Assembly: GCF_019880385.1 (NCBI RefSeq)
Contig: NZ_CP082273.1
Span: forward strand, 1,426,001 to 1,490,000
Direction: 5' to 3'
Length of the DNA: 64,000 bases
DNA from: Nocardioides coralli
GTDB taxonomy: Bacteria > Actinomycetota > Actinomycetes > Propionibacteriales > Nocardioidaceae
In this document: piece after piece, positions 44,760 to 54,022 of the stretch
How the letters are laid out: every line of letters begins with the position of its first letter
How positions within the stretch are numbered: the first letter of the stretch is position 1
Position numbers and translations under genes: made by a program
Notes under the pieces: model-generated
The model's database searches: none
Seen by the model: only the letters and a program-made list of their open reading frames with translations
Told to the model about the DNA's origin: nothing

Positions 44760-45907
44760 AGATCCCGGCCGAGACCGACTTCGGCTCCCGGCTGCGGAGC
44801 CCGGCCGTCGCGTCCCGCGTCGGTCTCTGGCTCGGGGTCTGCTTCGGGCTGTGCTTCGTGACGGGCCTGGTCAGCCACTACGCGCAGGCCGGGTCGCAAC
44901 CGGTGCCGTTCCCCACCAGTCCGGCGTGGGGCTACCGGGTCACCCAGGGAGTGCACGTGCTCGCCGGCACGGCGGCCGTCCCGCTGCTGCTGGTCAAGCT
45001 CTGGTCGGTCTACCCCCGGTTGTTCCGGCTGCCGGCCCGCCGGCCGAGCCGGGCCCTGCTCCTCGACCTCGCCGAGAAGGGGTCCATCGCGGTGCTCGTC
45101 TCCGCCGCCGTGTTCCAGCTGGCCGGCGGCCTGGCCAACTCCACGCAGTGGTACCCGTGGGCCTTCTCCTTCCGCTCCACCCACTACGCGATGGCCTGGG
45201 TCGCGGTCGGCGCCCTGCTGGTGCACGTGGCGGTCAAGCTGCCGGTCATCCGCGAGACGCTCGCCGGAGACATCAACGACGCGGAGCGGGACCGGGTGTC
45301 CGCGACGGAGCCGGGCGCCCTGTCGCGCCGCGGCCTGGTGCGCACGACCCTCGGCGCGTCGGTCGTCGCCGTCCTCGCCACCGCCGGCGCGACGGTGCCC
45401 TTCCTGCGCCGGGTCTCGGTCCTCGGAGTCACCACGGGCGACGGGCCCGGGGGTGTGCCGATCAACCGCACCGCGGCCGAGGCCGGTGTCGACCCCGCCG
45501 CCACCGGAGCGGAGTTCCGGCTGACGGTGGTGCACGGCGACCGGGAGGTGCAGCTCTCCCGGGAGGAGCTGCTGGCGATGCCTCAGCACACCGAGGAGCT
45601 GCCGATCGCCTGCGTGGAGGGCTGGAGTGCCAGCGGCTCGTGGACCGGCGTCCGGGTGCGTGACCTGCTGGCGCTGGTCGACGCGCCCCCCGACTCCGAC
45701 ATCCGGGTCAGCTCGCTGCAGACCCGGTTCGCCTTCGGCACCTCCCGGCTGTGGGGCAACTTCGTCGAGGACGAGCGGACCCTGCTGGCGCTCGCGCTCG
45801 CCGGCGAGCCGCTCTCCCTCGACCACGGCTTCCCGTGCCGGATCATCGCCCCCAACCGCCCCGGGGTCCGGCAGACCAAGTGGGTCGACCGGTTGGAGGT
45901 CCTGTGA
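44756..45907 (+). CDS. Membrane cytochrome b-like / molybdopterin-dependent oxidoreductase
   Basis: This 383-residue protein fuses a membrane part to a sulfite-oxidase-type molybdopterin domain. About four hydrophobic helices occupy the first 220 residues, with histidines able to bind haem in VTQGVHVLAGTAAV, FRSTHYAMAWVA and LLVHVAVKLP; a fifth lies near 198-218. The soluble domain has LPIACVEGWSASGSWTGVRV (Cys286, likely Mo ligand) and GFPCRIIAPNRPGVRQTKWV, close to the MsrP/YedY pattern. Electron transfer between membrane quinone and an outer substrate is likely. GTG start overlaps the methyltransferase. Confidence 0.85.
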   Translation: MKIPAETDFGSRLRSPAVASRVGLWLGVCFGLCFVTGLVSHYAQAGSQPVPFPTSPAWGYRVTQGVHVLAGTAAVPLLLVKLWSVYPRLFRLPARRPSRALLLDLAEKGSIAVLVSAAVFQLAGGLANSTQWYPWAFSFRSTHYAMAWVAVGALLVHVAVKLPVIRETLAGDINDAERDRVSATEPGALSRRGLVRTTLGASVVAVLATAGATVPFLRRVSVLGVTTGDGPGGVPINRTAAEAGVDPAATGAEFRLTVVHGDREVQLSREELLAMPQHTEELPIACVEGWSASGSWTGVRVRDLLALVDAPPDSDIRVSSLQTRFAFGTSRLWGNFVEDERTLLALALAGEPLSLDHGFPCRIIAPNRPGVRQTKWVDRLEVL

Positions 45908-46326
45908 GGACCCGGGTCGCGGTCGGGGCCGTGGGCGCGCTGGCGGCGGCGTACGGCGCCCTGCTGCTGCTGGACGACCCGCTGCCCGCCCTGGTCTCGC
46001 TCGTCGTCTGGCTGGCCGGCGGGGTGCTGCTGCACGACGCCGTCCTCGCCCCGGCGGCCCTGGGGCTGGGCTGGCTGGGGTCGCGGTTCGTGCCCGAGGT
46101 CGCCCGCGGACCGGCGGTCGTCGGCGGGGTGGTCCTCGGGTCGGTGACGCTGCTGGCGATACCGGTCCTGGGACGGTTCGGCGCCTCTCCGGGCAACGAC
46201 ACCCTGCTCGACCGGAACTACGTGGCAGGCTGGTTGTTGCTGGCAGGACTCACGGCCCTCGGCGTGGCGGCGGCAACCCTGGTCCGCAGCATGAGGAGGC
46301 GGCGTGGCGTGCGTGCTGGTGGTTGA
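45904..46326 (+). CDS. Small integral membrane protein
   Basis: This 140-residue protein has about four hydrophobic stretches: VGAVGALAAAYGALLLL, LVSLVVWLAGGVLLHDAVLA, VVGGVVLGSVTLLAIPVLG and VAGWLLLAGLTALGVAAATL. No family recognised. It overlaps the oxidoreductase by GTGA and the response regulator by 23 bases, so it belongs to the same operon and may be an accessory of the oxidoreductase or the sensor. Confidence 0.75.
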   Translation: MRTRVAVGAVGALAAAYGALLLLDDPLPALVSLVVWLAGGVLLHDAVLAPAALGLGWLGSRFVPEVARGPAVVGGVVLGSVTLLAIPVLGRFGASPGNDTLLDRNYVAGWLLLAGLTALGVAAATLVRSMRRRRGVRAGG

Positions 46327-46987
46327 CGACGACCCCACGGTCCGCGAGGTGGTGGTGTCCTACCTGCGTGCCGGTGGCCACGACGTCCTCGAGGCGGCCG
46401 ACGGCGGGGCGGCACTGCGCCACGCCGGCGAGCGGGACCCGGACCTGGTGGTGCTCGACCTGATGCTGCCCGACGTCGACGGCCTCGAGGTCTGTCGCCG
46501 GCTGCGGGCCTCGCGCGACGTCCCGGTCATCATGCTCACGGCGCTCGGCGGCGAGGCCGACCGGGTCGTGGGGCTCGAGCGGGGTGCCGACGACTACGTC
46601 ACCAAGCCGTTCAGCCCGCGCGAGCTCGCGCTCCGCGTCGACTCGGTGCTGCGCCGCTCCGGCGAGCGCACGGAGGCGGTCCCCGAACGCCTCGTCGACG
46701 GCGACCTCGTCGTCGACACCGCGCGGCACGAGGTAACCCTGGCGGGCGAGCAGCTCGCGCTGACGGGCCGGGAGTTCGACCTGCTCCGCTTCCTGGTCGC
46801 CAACGCGGGCCGGGTCTTCACGCGGGAGCAGCTGCTGGCGGAGGTGTGGGGGTGGTCCTTCGGCGACCAGTCCACCGTCACCGTCCACGTCCGGCGGCTC
46901 CGGGAGAAGGTGGAGCCCGACCCGACCCGACCCTCGCGGCTGCTGACCGTGTGGGGCGTGGGCTACCGGTGGGAGGCGGCGGCATGA
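46304..46987 (+). CDS. OmpR/PhoB family response regulator
   Basis: This 227-residue regulator has a receiver domain ([18 protein letters not shown], phosphoacceptor Asp52 in [14 protein letters not shown], Thr in MLTALGG, Lys in DDYVTKPFS) and a winged helix ([36 protein letters not shown]). GTG start at 46304 with GAGGAGG at 46292. It directly precedes its kinase with an ATGA overlap. Confidence 0.94.
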   Translation: MACVLVVDDDPTVREVVVSYLRAGGHDVLEAADGGAALRHAGERDPDLVVLDLMLPDVDGLEVCRRLRASRDVPVIMLTALGGEADRVVGLERGADDYVTKPFSPRELALRVDSVLRRSGERTEAVPERLVDGDLVVDTARHEVTLAGEQLALTGREFDLLRFLVANAGRVFTREQLLAEVWGWSFGDQSTVTVHVRRLREKVEPDPTRPSRLLTVWGVGYRWEAAA

Positions 46988-48114
46988 GCGAGCTCGTGCA
47001 GATCGCGCTGGTGGCCGGTGCCTGGGCCGGTGGTGTCGGGCTGGCCGGCCTGGTGCTGGCCTGGGTGCTGCGGCGCGGGTCGCTCCGCTGGCAGACCGCA
47101 GCCGTCGCCCTGGTGGCCGTGGCCGCCGTGGTGGCGGGGATGCTCGGCACGGCACGGGCGATGTTCATCTCCGAGCACGACCTCGGCGTGGTGCTCGTGG
47201 TGGGGCTCGTCGCCGGGGTGGTCGCGCTGCTGGTCGCCATGGCCGTCGGCGGAGCCTTCGCGCGGTGGTCCTCCCGGCTGCAGGAGCAGGCCCGCCTCGT
47301 CGGGCACGAGTCCGGCGTACCACCCGGGGCCGGGGGGCCGGCCGAGCTGCGCGAGCTGGCCGACGAGCTGGCCCGCACCAGCGCCCGGCTCGCCGAGTCG
47401 CGCACCCGCGAGCAGCGGCTGGAGGCCGCCCGGCGCGACCTGGTGTCGTGGGTCTCCCACGACCTGCGCACGCCGCTCGCGGGGATGCGGGCGATGACCG
47501 AGGCGCTCGAGGACGGGCTCGCCGAGGACCCGGCGCGCTACCACCGGCAGATCCGCACCGAGGTCGACCGCATGGTGCGCATGGTCGACGACCTCTTCGA
47601 GGTCTCCCGGCTGCACGCCGGGGTGATGCTCCTCTCGCCCGAGCCGTTGGTGCTCGGTGACGTCGTGAGCGACGCGATCGCCGCCGCCGACCCCGTCGCG
47701 CGCGAGCACGGGGTCCGCCTCGGCGGCACCGTCGCCGACGGTCTCCGGGTCACGGCGGATCCCGACGGGATGTCACGGATCGTGGCCAACCTCGTCATGA
47801 ACGCGATCCGCCACACCCCGGCCGACGGCGTGGTCGAGATCCGGGGCGGGGCGGTCGACGGCGGGGTGGAGCTGACGGTGACCGACGGCTGTGGCGGGCT
47901 GCCCGAGGAGGTGCGTGACCGGGTCTTCGACGTGGCGTGGCAGGGCGAGTCGGCCCGCACCCCGGCGGCGCGGCCGGAGGAGTTCGGCGCGGGCGCGGGG
48001 CTCGGGCTGGCCATCGTCAAGGGTCTGGTGGAGGCCCACCGCGGCCGGGTGGAGGTCGAGAACCGGCCACCGGGCTGCCGCTTCCGCGTGGTGCTGCCGG
48101 CGGCGCCGGGCTGA
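46984..48114 (+). CDS. Sensor histidine kinase
   Basis: This 376-residue kinase has three or four N-terminal membrane helices and almost no extracellular loop, then a HAMP-like stretch, the H box [18 protein letters not shown] (His159), the N box [13 protein letters not shown] and the G box [17 protein letters not shown]. It probably senses a membrane or cytosolic signal, perhaps from the adjacent oxidoreductase. Partner of the overlapping response regulator. Confidence 0.92.
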   Translation: MSELVQIALVAGAWAGGVGLAGLVLAWVLRRGSLRWQTAAVALVAVAAVVAGMLGTARAMFISEHDLGVVLVVGLVAGVVALLVAMAVGGAFARWSSRLQEQARLVGHESGVPPGAGGPAELRELADELARTSARLAESRTREQRLEAARRDLVSWVSHDLRTPLAGMRAMTEALEDGLAEDPARYHRQIRTEVDRMVRMVDDLFEVSRLHAGVMLLSPEPLVLGDVVSDAIAAADPVAREHGVRLGGTVADGLRVTADPDGMSRIVANLVMNAIRHTPADGVVEIRGGAVDGGVELTVTDGCGGLPEEVRDRVFDVAWQGESARTPAARPEEFGAGAGLGLAIVKGLVEAHRGRVEVENRPPGCRFRVVLPAAPG

Positions 48115-48145
48115 GCGGCGACACGCCGCGCCGCCCTGCCGGTGG

Positions 48146-48168
48146 TCGAACGTCTGTTCGGCTAGCGT
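48146..48168 (+). promoter_or_regulatory. recA SOS box and upstream -10
   Basis: TCGAAC-GTCT-GTTCGG (48146-48161) matches the mycobacterial-type LexA site TCGAAC-N4-GTTCGA at all but the last base. TAGCGT at 48163-48168 directly follows and would be blocked by bound LexA. Confidence 0.85.
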
Positions 48169-48207
48169 GCTGTCCACAGGTACGACGCAGGCGGAGCTGT
48201 CCACAGG
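48169..48207 (+). promoter_or_regulatory. Two DnaA-box-like sites in the recA leader region
   Basis: GCTGTCCACAGG occurs twice, at 48169-48180 and 48196-48207, 27 bp apart. Each contains CTGTCCACA, one mismatch from the actinobacterial DnaA box TTGTCCACA. Confidence 0.5.
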
Positions 48208-48229
48208 CTTCGGCGTCCTTGATCAGGGG

Positions 48230-48252
48230 ATGTCGGTGGCCCGCCCTAGCGT
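48230..48252 (+). promoter_or_regulatory. PafBC-type (LexA-independent) recA promoter
   Basis: ATGTCGGTG (48230-48238), exactly 8 bases, then TAGCGT (48247-48252). This fits the mycobacterial RecA-NDp/PafBC element tTGTCRGTG-N8-TANNNT with only the first base different. Predicted mRNA start near 48259, giving a leader of about 37 bases that includes GAAAGGA. Confidence 0.75.
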
Positions 48253-48295
48253 CGACGGTGTACCTGGCACGCGACGACCACGAAAGGACCGGCAC

Positions 48296-49337
<1,042 letters not shown>

Positions 49338-49348
<11 letters not shown>

Positions 49349-50042
49349 CCGCCCAGCGGGCCCCGAGGTACGAGGGGCCCGCGTGGGGGCGGTCAGGTCG
49401 AGCAAGCGCTTGCCCGAGCCTGCGAGGGCGAGAGCGCGTGTCGAGACCACCGAGCCCGTGCAGCAGAACGAGGAGCGCTGGCGCGGTGACGTCCGGCTCG
49501 GGGTCGAGGCGTGGGTCGGCAGCCAGCCGCCCCCCGAGGACCCCGAGGCGGCCGGCCCCGACGCCGACCCCGAGTCGGTGGCCCGGAAGATCCTGCTCGA
49601 CCAGCTGACTGGCCGCGCACGCTCCCGACAGGAGCTGGCCGACAAGCTCGCCCAGCGCAACGTCCCGACCGAGATCGCGACCCGGCTGCTCGACCGCTTC
49701 GAGGAGGTCGGTCTGGTCGACGACGCCGCCTTCGCCCGGCAGTGGGTCGAGGGACGCCAGGCCGCCCGGGGCCTCGCGCCCCGGGCGCTGGCCCAGGAGC
49801 TGCGGCGCAAGGGAGTCGACGACGGAGTCGCGCGGGAGGCGATCGACCAGATCGACCGTGACGCCCAGGACGAGGCTGCGCGGGCCCTCGTGCGCAAGCG
49901 GTTGCGCAGCCTGGCCCGGTTCGACGAAGCGACGCGCACCCGCCGCCTGGTGGGGATGCTCGCCCGCAAGGGGTACGACGCGGGCCTCGCGCACGCCGTG
50001 GTCCGCGACGAGCTCGGAGCCGAGACGCCGCCGCTGGACTAG
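49338..50042 (+). CDS. recX: Regulatory protein RecX
   Basis: RecX modulates RecA filaments. The 234-residue protein has a poorly conserved charged N-terminus of about 85 residues, then three helical RecX repeats: [40 protein letters not shown] with [14 protein letters not shown], and [20 protein letters not shown]. The start ATG lies inside recA (11-base overlap). The TAG stop is also part of the next gene's putative -10. Confidence 0.92.
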
Positions 50043-50045
50043 CCT
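50040..50045 (+). promoter_or_regulatory. Leaderless -10 box overlapping the recX stop
   Basis: TAGCCT, whose TAG is the recX stop codon, lies 7 bases before GTG 50053. Confidence 0.45.
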
Positions 50046-50052
50046 GCGCGTC

Positions 50053-50763
50053 GTGGACGGCGCCGTGCACCTGACGATCCTCGACCGGGGTCATGAGCTC
50101 TCCGGGGTGGTGCGACCCGGTGAGTCCTGGGCGGCCGCGGCCCGGCGTACCTGCGCCAGCCTGCACGTAACCCCCGTGCCGATCGACCTGTCGGGGGAGG
50201 TGAAGCGCTTCGTCGTCGACCACGACCGGGTCGTGGCGCTGCGCGCGATGGGACGCGGTGACCTGCCCGACGTGGCGCGGTGGCGTGCCGCTGACCACGT
50301 CCGGCCCTGGTTCGACGCCGACGGTGAGCCGACGCTGGAGGCGGTCACCGAGCACTACGGCCCGCGCATCGACGGTGTCGAGCCCACCCGGATGTGGGTG
50401 GTCGAGGTCAACGGCCGCTCGGTGGGCTTCTGCCAGGACTACCGGCTGCGGGACCACCCGGACTACGCGGCCCTGAGTCCCGACCCCGACGCTGTCGGCG
50501 TCGACTACGTGATCGGGGAGGCTCACCTGGTCGGCCAAGGGATCGGCACGGTGATGCTGTGGACCTGGCTCCACCGGTCCCGCAAGCGCTACCCCGACGT
50601 GACCAGCTACTTCTCCGCCCCCGACCACCGCAACGGCGCCAGCCTGCGGGTGCTGGAGAAGGTGGGCTTCGTCCAGGGCACGTGGTTCGACCAGCCGCGC
50701 GCCGACGGGTCCACCGTCACCCTCGTCGGCTGCACCCTCGACGTCGCGAGCGTGGTCGGATGA
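50053..50763 (+). CDS. GNAT acetyltransferase, AAC(6')-like
   Basis: This 236-residue protein has a non-standard N-terminal stretch of about 50 residues (VHLTILDRGHELSGVVRPGE), then a GNAT domain resembling aminoglycoside 6'-acetyltransferases and siderophore-type enzymes: LRAMGRGDLPDVARWRAADH, VGFCQDYRLRDHPDYAALSP, GVDYVIGEAHLVGQGIGTVM and APDHRNGASLRVLEKVGF. The real substrate is unknown. GTG start fits leaderless spacing. Confidence 0.85.
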   Translation: MDGAVHLTILDRGHELSGVVRPGESWAAAARRTCASLHVTPVPIDLSGEVKRFVVDHDRVVALRAMGRGDLPDVARWRAADHVRPWFDADGEPTLEAVTEHYGPRIDGVEPTRMWVVEVNGRSVGFCQDYRLRDHPDYAALSPDPDAVGVDYVIGEAHLVGQGIGTVMLWTWLHRSRKRYPDVTSYFSAPDHRNGASLRVLEKVGFVQGTWFDQPRADGSTVTLVGCTLDVASVVG

Positions 50764-50785
50764 CGGCGTCCGCCATGATGGCCCC

Positions 50786-51640
50786 ATGACGGACGTCCGC
50801 ATCCTCGACGCGACCCGCGTGCCCCACGGCCCGGTCGACCTCGGCGCGATCGCCACCGACACCACCCCCGGTTTCGACGGCGACAAGGACGAGGGCAAGG
50901 CCGCCCTCGCCGAGCTCGGTGAGGAGCTCTCCGAGCTCCAGGAGCGGCTGTGGGCCGAGGGCACCGCCGGTTCGGACCGGCGGGTGCTGCTGGTCCTGCA
51001 GGGGATGGACACCTCCGGCAAGGGCGGGGTGCTCCGCCACACCGTGGGGTTGATCGACCCGCAGGGCGTGCGGATCAAGGCCTTCAAGGCGCCGACGGAC
51101 GAGGAGCTCGAGCACGACTTCCTGTGGCGGATCCGCCGCGAGCTCCCGCCGCCGGGCTACGTGGGGGTCTTCGACCGCTCCCACTACGAGGACGTGCTGA
51201 TCGGCCGGGTGCGCGAGCTGGCCTCGCCGGAGGAGATCGAACGGCGCTACGACGCGATCAACGACTTCGAGCAGGAGGTCACGGCCGCCGGCACGACGAT
51301 CCTCAAGTGCATGCTGCACGTGAGCCCCGAGGAGCAGAAGTCGCGGCTGCTGCGGCGGTTGGAGCGTCCCGACAAGCACTGGAAGTACAACCCCGGCGAC
51401 ATCGACGAGCGGGGCCGCTGGTCGGCCTACCGGGAGGCCTACGAGATCGCGCTGGAGCGGACCAACACCGCCGTCGCCCCGTGGCACGTCATCCCCGCCG
51501 ACCGCAAGTGGTACCGCAACCTCGCGGTCGGGCACCTGCTGCTCGACACGCTGCGGCTCCTCGCCCCGCAGTGGCCGACGGCCGACTTCGACGTGGCCGA
51601 GGAGCACCGCCGGCTCGCCGAGGAGGACCCCGTCGCGTGA
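50786..51640 (+). CDS. Polyphosphate kinase 2 family protein
   Basis: PPK2 enzymes transfer phosphate between polyphosphate and nucleotides. The 284-residue protein has VLLVLQGMDTSGKGGVLRHT (Walker A), the lid region VGVFDRSHYEDVLIGRV, and PDKHWKYNPGDIDERGRW followed by APWHVIPADRKWYRNLAVGH. It fits the polyphosphate:nucleotide phosphotransferase (PPK2-related) group. Its stop overlaps the HipA-like gene (GTGA). Confidence 0.93.
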   Translation: MTDVRILDATRVPHGPVDLGAIATDTTPGFDGDKDEGKAALAELGEELSELQERLWAEGTAGSDRRVLLVLQGMDTSGKGGVLRHTVGLIDPQGVRIKAFKAPTDEELEHDFLWRIRRELPPPGYVGVFDRSHYEDVLIGRVRELASPEEIERRYDAINDFEQEVTAAGTTILKCMLHVSPEEQKSRLLRRLERPDKHWKYNPGDIDERGRWSAYREAYEIALERTNTAVAPWHVIPADRKWYRNLAVGHLLLDTLRLLAPQWPTADFDVAEEHRRLAEEDPVA

Positions 51641-52401
51641 TCGCCACGGTCGAGGTCACTCGTTACGTCACACCGCTGCGGGAGGGCGGCTCGCTGCCCG
51701 GGATCGTCGAGGGTGACGACCTCGGCACCTACGTCTGCAAGTTCCGCGGCGCCGGGCAGGGCGTGCGCGTGCTGGTGGCCGAGGTGGTCGTGGCCGAGCT
51801 CGCCCGCCGGCTCGGACTCGACACCCCGCGCACCGTCTGCCTCCAGCTCGACCCCGAGATCGCGCGCTACGAGGCCGACGAGGAGGTCCAGGACCTGCTC
51901 AAGGCCAGCGCCGGGCCCAACCTGGGGGTCGACTTCCTGCCGGGAGCCTTCGGTTTCGACGGCGAGGCCTCGCTGGATTCGGCCGTCGCCGCGCGCGTCC
52001 TGTGGCTCGACGCGTTCTGCGCCAACGTGGACCGCAGCTGGCGCAACCCCAACCTGCTGGTGTGGCACGGCGACCTGTGGCTGATCGACCACGGCGCCTC
52101 GCTCTACTTCCACCACGCCTGGCCGGGCGGGATCGGTGACCCGGCCCGCTTCGCGACCCAGCCGTGGGACCCCACCGACCACATCCTCCACCGCCACCTG
52201 GCCGAGCTCCCGGCCATCGACGGCGACCTGCGCACACGGCTCGACGACGACGCGCTGGTCGCAGCGCTCGACCAGGTGCCCGACGTCTGGCTCGAGCCGG
52301 TGCCGGGCGCCGACTCCCCGGCGGAGCTGCGGTCGGCGTACGTCGCCTTCCTCCGGGCGCGTCGGGAGAGCCGTGCCTGGCTCCCGGAGGCCATGTCGTG
52401 A
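51637..52401 (+). CDS. HipA-like kinase family protein
   Basis: This 254-residue protein resembles stand-alone HipA-type kinase domains: YVTPLREGGSLPGIVEGDDL, YVCKFRGAGQGVRVLVAEVV with a likely ATP-binding lysine, VLWLDAFCANVDRSWRNPNL with the catalytic Asp/Asn arrangement, and LWLIDHGASLYFHHAW with the metal-binding Asp. No HipB partner is present. It overlaps both PPK2 and DUF3037 genes; HipA-like and DUF3037 genes are a recurrent pair. Confidence 0.83.
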   Translation: MIATVEVTRYVTPLREGGSLPGIVEGDDLGTYVCKFRGAGQGVRVLVAEVVVAELARRLGLDTPRTVCLQLDPEIARYEADEEVQDLLKASAGPNLGVDFLPGAFGFDGEASLDSAVAARVLWLDAFCANVDRSWRNPNLLVWHGDLWLIDHGASLYFHHAWPGGIGDPARFATQPWDPTDHILHRHLAELPAIDGDLRTRLDDDALVAALDQVPDVWLEPVPGADSPAELRSAYVAFLRARRESRAWLPEAMS

Positions 52402-52784
52402 CGCCCGGCCGGCTGCCCTACCAGTACGTCGTGCTCCGGTGCGTCCCGCGACCGGACCGCGAGGAGTTCGTCAACGTCGGGGTGGTGGTGTTCTGCGAGG
52501 CGACCGGCTACCTCGAGGTGGCCTGCCACGTGGACGAGGCCCGGCTGCGGTCCCTCGACCCGCGCGTGGATCTCGAGCAGGTGCGCGCCGGGCTGGAGTT
52601 CGCCGCCGGGGTCTCCGCCGGCGACCCGGCCGTCGGCGACGCCGCCCGGGCACCCCTGGGCCAACGGTTCGGCTTCCTCAAGGCCCCGCGGAGCACGGTG
52701 ATCCAGCCCGGACCGGTCCACGGCGGCATCACGGCGGACCCCGCCCGCCAGCTGGAGCACCTGCTGGAGCGCCTCGTCGGCTGA
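52398..52784 (+). CDS. DUF3037 protein
   Basis: This 128-residue protein starts LPYQYVVLRCVPRPDREEFV and continues NVGVVVFCEATGYLEVACHV, the DUF3037 hallmark, ending in a helix with PARQLEHLLERLV. Function unknown. It is fused by a GTGA overlap to the HipA-like gene; a regulator, substrate or antitoxin-like role for that kinase is possible (inference). Confidence 0.85.
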   Translation: MTPGRLPYQYVVLRCVPRPDREEFVNVGVVVFCEATGYLEVACHVDEARLRSLDPRVDLEQVRAGLEFAAGVSAGDPAVGDAARAPLGQRFGFLKAPRSTVIQPGPVHGGITADPARQLEHLLERLVG

Positions 52785-52805
52785 CGGGTCAAGGTCGGCG
52801 CCCCC

Positions 52806-53507
52806 TCACCCCCGGGTCACGGTGTCGCGGAGCCGGATGACGCCGGGGTCGACGACGTCGGCGTAGACGGCCAGCCGCAGGTCACGCTCCGCGCCGAGCC
52901 GCTTCAACCACCGCTCACCCTCGGCCAGGCCGTCCTGGGCGACGTCGATGGTCCGGCAGCGCTCGACGCGTTGCACCACCCGCAGGGTGACGCCCCCGAC
53001 CCTGAGGGACTCACCGAGCCACGACTCCTCCTCGAACGGCTCGGCGGTCTCGACCAGCAGGTTGACGCGGAGCCGCCGGGGGTCGGCGTCCACGCCCCAG
53101 CGGTCTGCGCACCAGCGGAGCGATGCCGTGCCCACCAGGGAGACAGCACCGTCGTCGTGGTGGGGCACCGCTGCCTCCGCCACGACGGAGACCGGCGTAC
53201 CGCACGCCCGGCCCAGCTCCTGGTCGAGGGCGGGGTCGCCGACCTGCCAGGACGCGGTGCCGTGCGAGACCTCCACCGCACCGTCGTCCCGCGTCGTGGC
53301 GCGGTAGCCGGCCACCGCATCGCGGCGCCGGAACCGCCGGGTGTCCTTGAGCGAGGCGAACCGGCCCTCACCGTCGGCCACGGCGAGGGCACGGTCGCCG
53401 ACGAGTCCCCGGCCGTCGAGGGCCGCACGCGGCAGTGACTCGCCGACCATGGCCTTCACCGGGTAGCGCCGGATGCCGACCACCGTCCGGCTGCTCGTGG
53501 CGGTCAC
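52806..53507 (-). CDS. MOSC domain protein
   Basis: This 233-residue protein has the MOSC N-terminal beta-barrel start VVGIRRYPVKAMVGESLPRA, GLVGDRALAVADGEGRFASLKD, and the C-terminal RRLRVNLLVETAEPFEEESW and VVQRVERCRTIDVAQDG, where the cysteine is the conserved MOSC residue. The family binds molybdenum cofactor or handles sulfur in MoCo-related chemistry. GTG start overlaps the upstream hypothetical gene (GTGA). A single Mo enzyme is in the window (44756). Confidence 0.9.
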   Translation of the reverse strand: MTATSSRTVVGIRRYPVKAMVGESLPRAALDGRGLVGDRALAVADGEGRFASLKDTRRFRRRDAVAGYRATTRDDGAVEVSHGTASWQVGDPALDQELGRACGTPVSVVAEAAVPHHDDGAVSLVGTASLRWCADRWGVDADPRRLRVNLLVETAEPFEEESWLGESLRVGGVTLRVVQRVERCRTIDVAQDGLAEGERWLKRLGAERDLRLAVYADVVDPGVIRLRDTVTRG

Positions 53508-53944
53508 GCAGCGGGGTTGCGCCAGGCGGCGAGGTCGCGGCGCATCGTCGCCAGCACGGGGTGGGTCCCGGCCACGTCGGGGTTGATGGTCGGCAGGATC
53601 TCGGCCTGGACGTCGATCGCACGCAGCGCAAGCTCGCAATCGGCCTCGGGGATGCGACCGGTGAGCCGCAGCAGCACGAACGCGGCGGACGTGACGAGCA
53701 CCGCCGTGTCCATCCCGTCGACACCCTCCATCGGGCCCGCGACGGTCGCGACCTCGTCGGGGTCGCATCCCAGGATCGTGGCCACCGTGCTGGACGCGCC
53801 CAGCTCCTCACGTCGCCCGGACCACTCCCACAACAGGTCCGAGCCCTCGTCGCTGCCGAACGGCGCGAGGTCCTCGCCCGCGTCGTCGTAGAGCGGGTCG
53901 GTGAAGTGGCGGGCGAAGTCCTCGTGCGGTGTCTTGTCGGACAC
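53504..53944 (-). CDS. Hypothetical acidic protein, DUF4259-like
   Basis: This 146-residue soluble protein starts SDKTPHEDFARHFTDPLYDD and is strongly acidic in its first third. Later parts are helical (MDTAVLVTSAAFVLLRLTGR). The early stretch and overall length recall DUF4259 proteins, but I cannot confirm. GTG 53944 follows GGGAGGA on the minus strand; the in-frame upstream start at 54013 lacks a site. It overlaps the MOSC gene by 4 bases. Confidence 0.7.
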   Translation of the reverse strand: MSDKTPHEDFARHFTDPLYDDAGEDLAPFGSDEGSDLLWEWSGRREELGASSTVATILGCDPDEVATVAGPMEGVDGMDTAVLVTSAAFVLLRLTGRIPEADCELALRAIDVQAEILPTINPDVAGTHPVLATMRRDLAAWRNPAA

Positions 53945-54022
53945 GGTGTCCTCCCGAGACCTGGTGGGCGGAGCACCCAGTGTGCCCGAGCCGACCGCCG
54001 TCGCCGGCGACACGCGCCGGCG

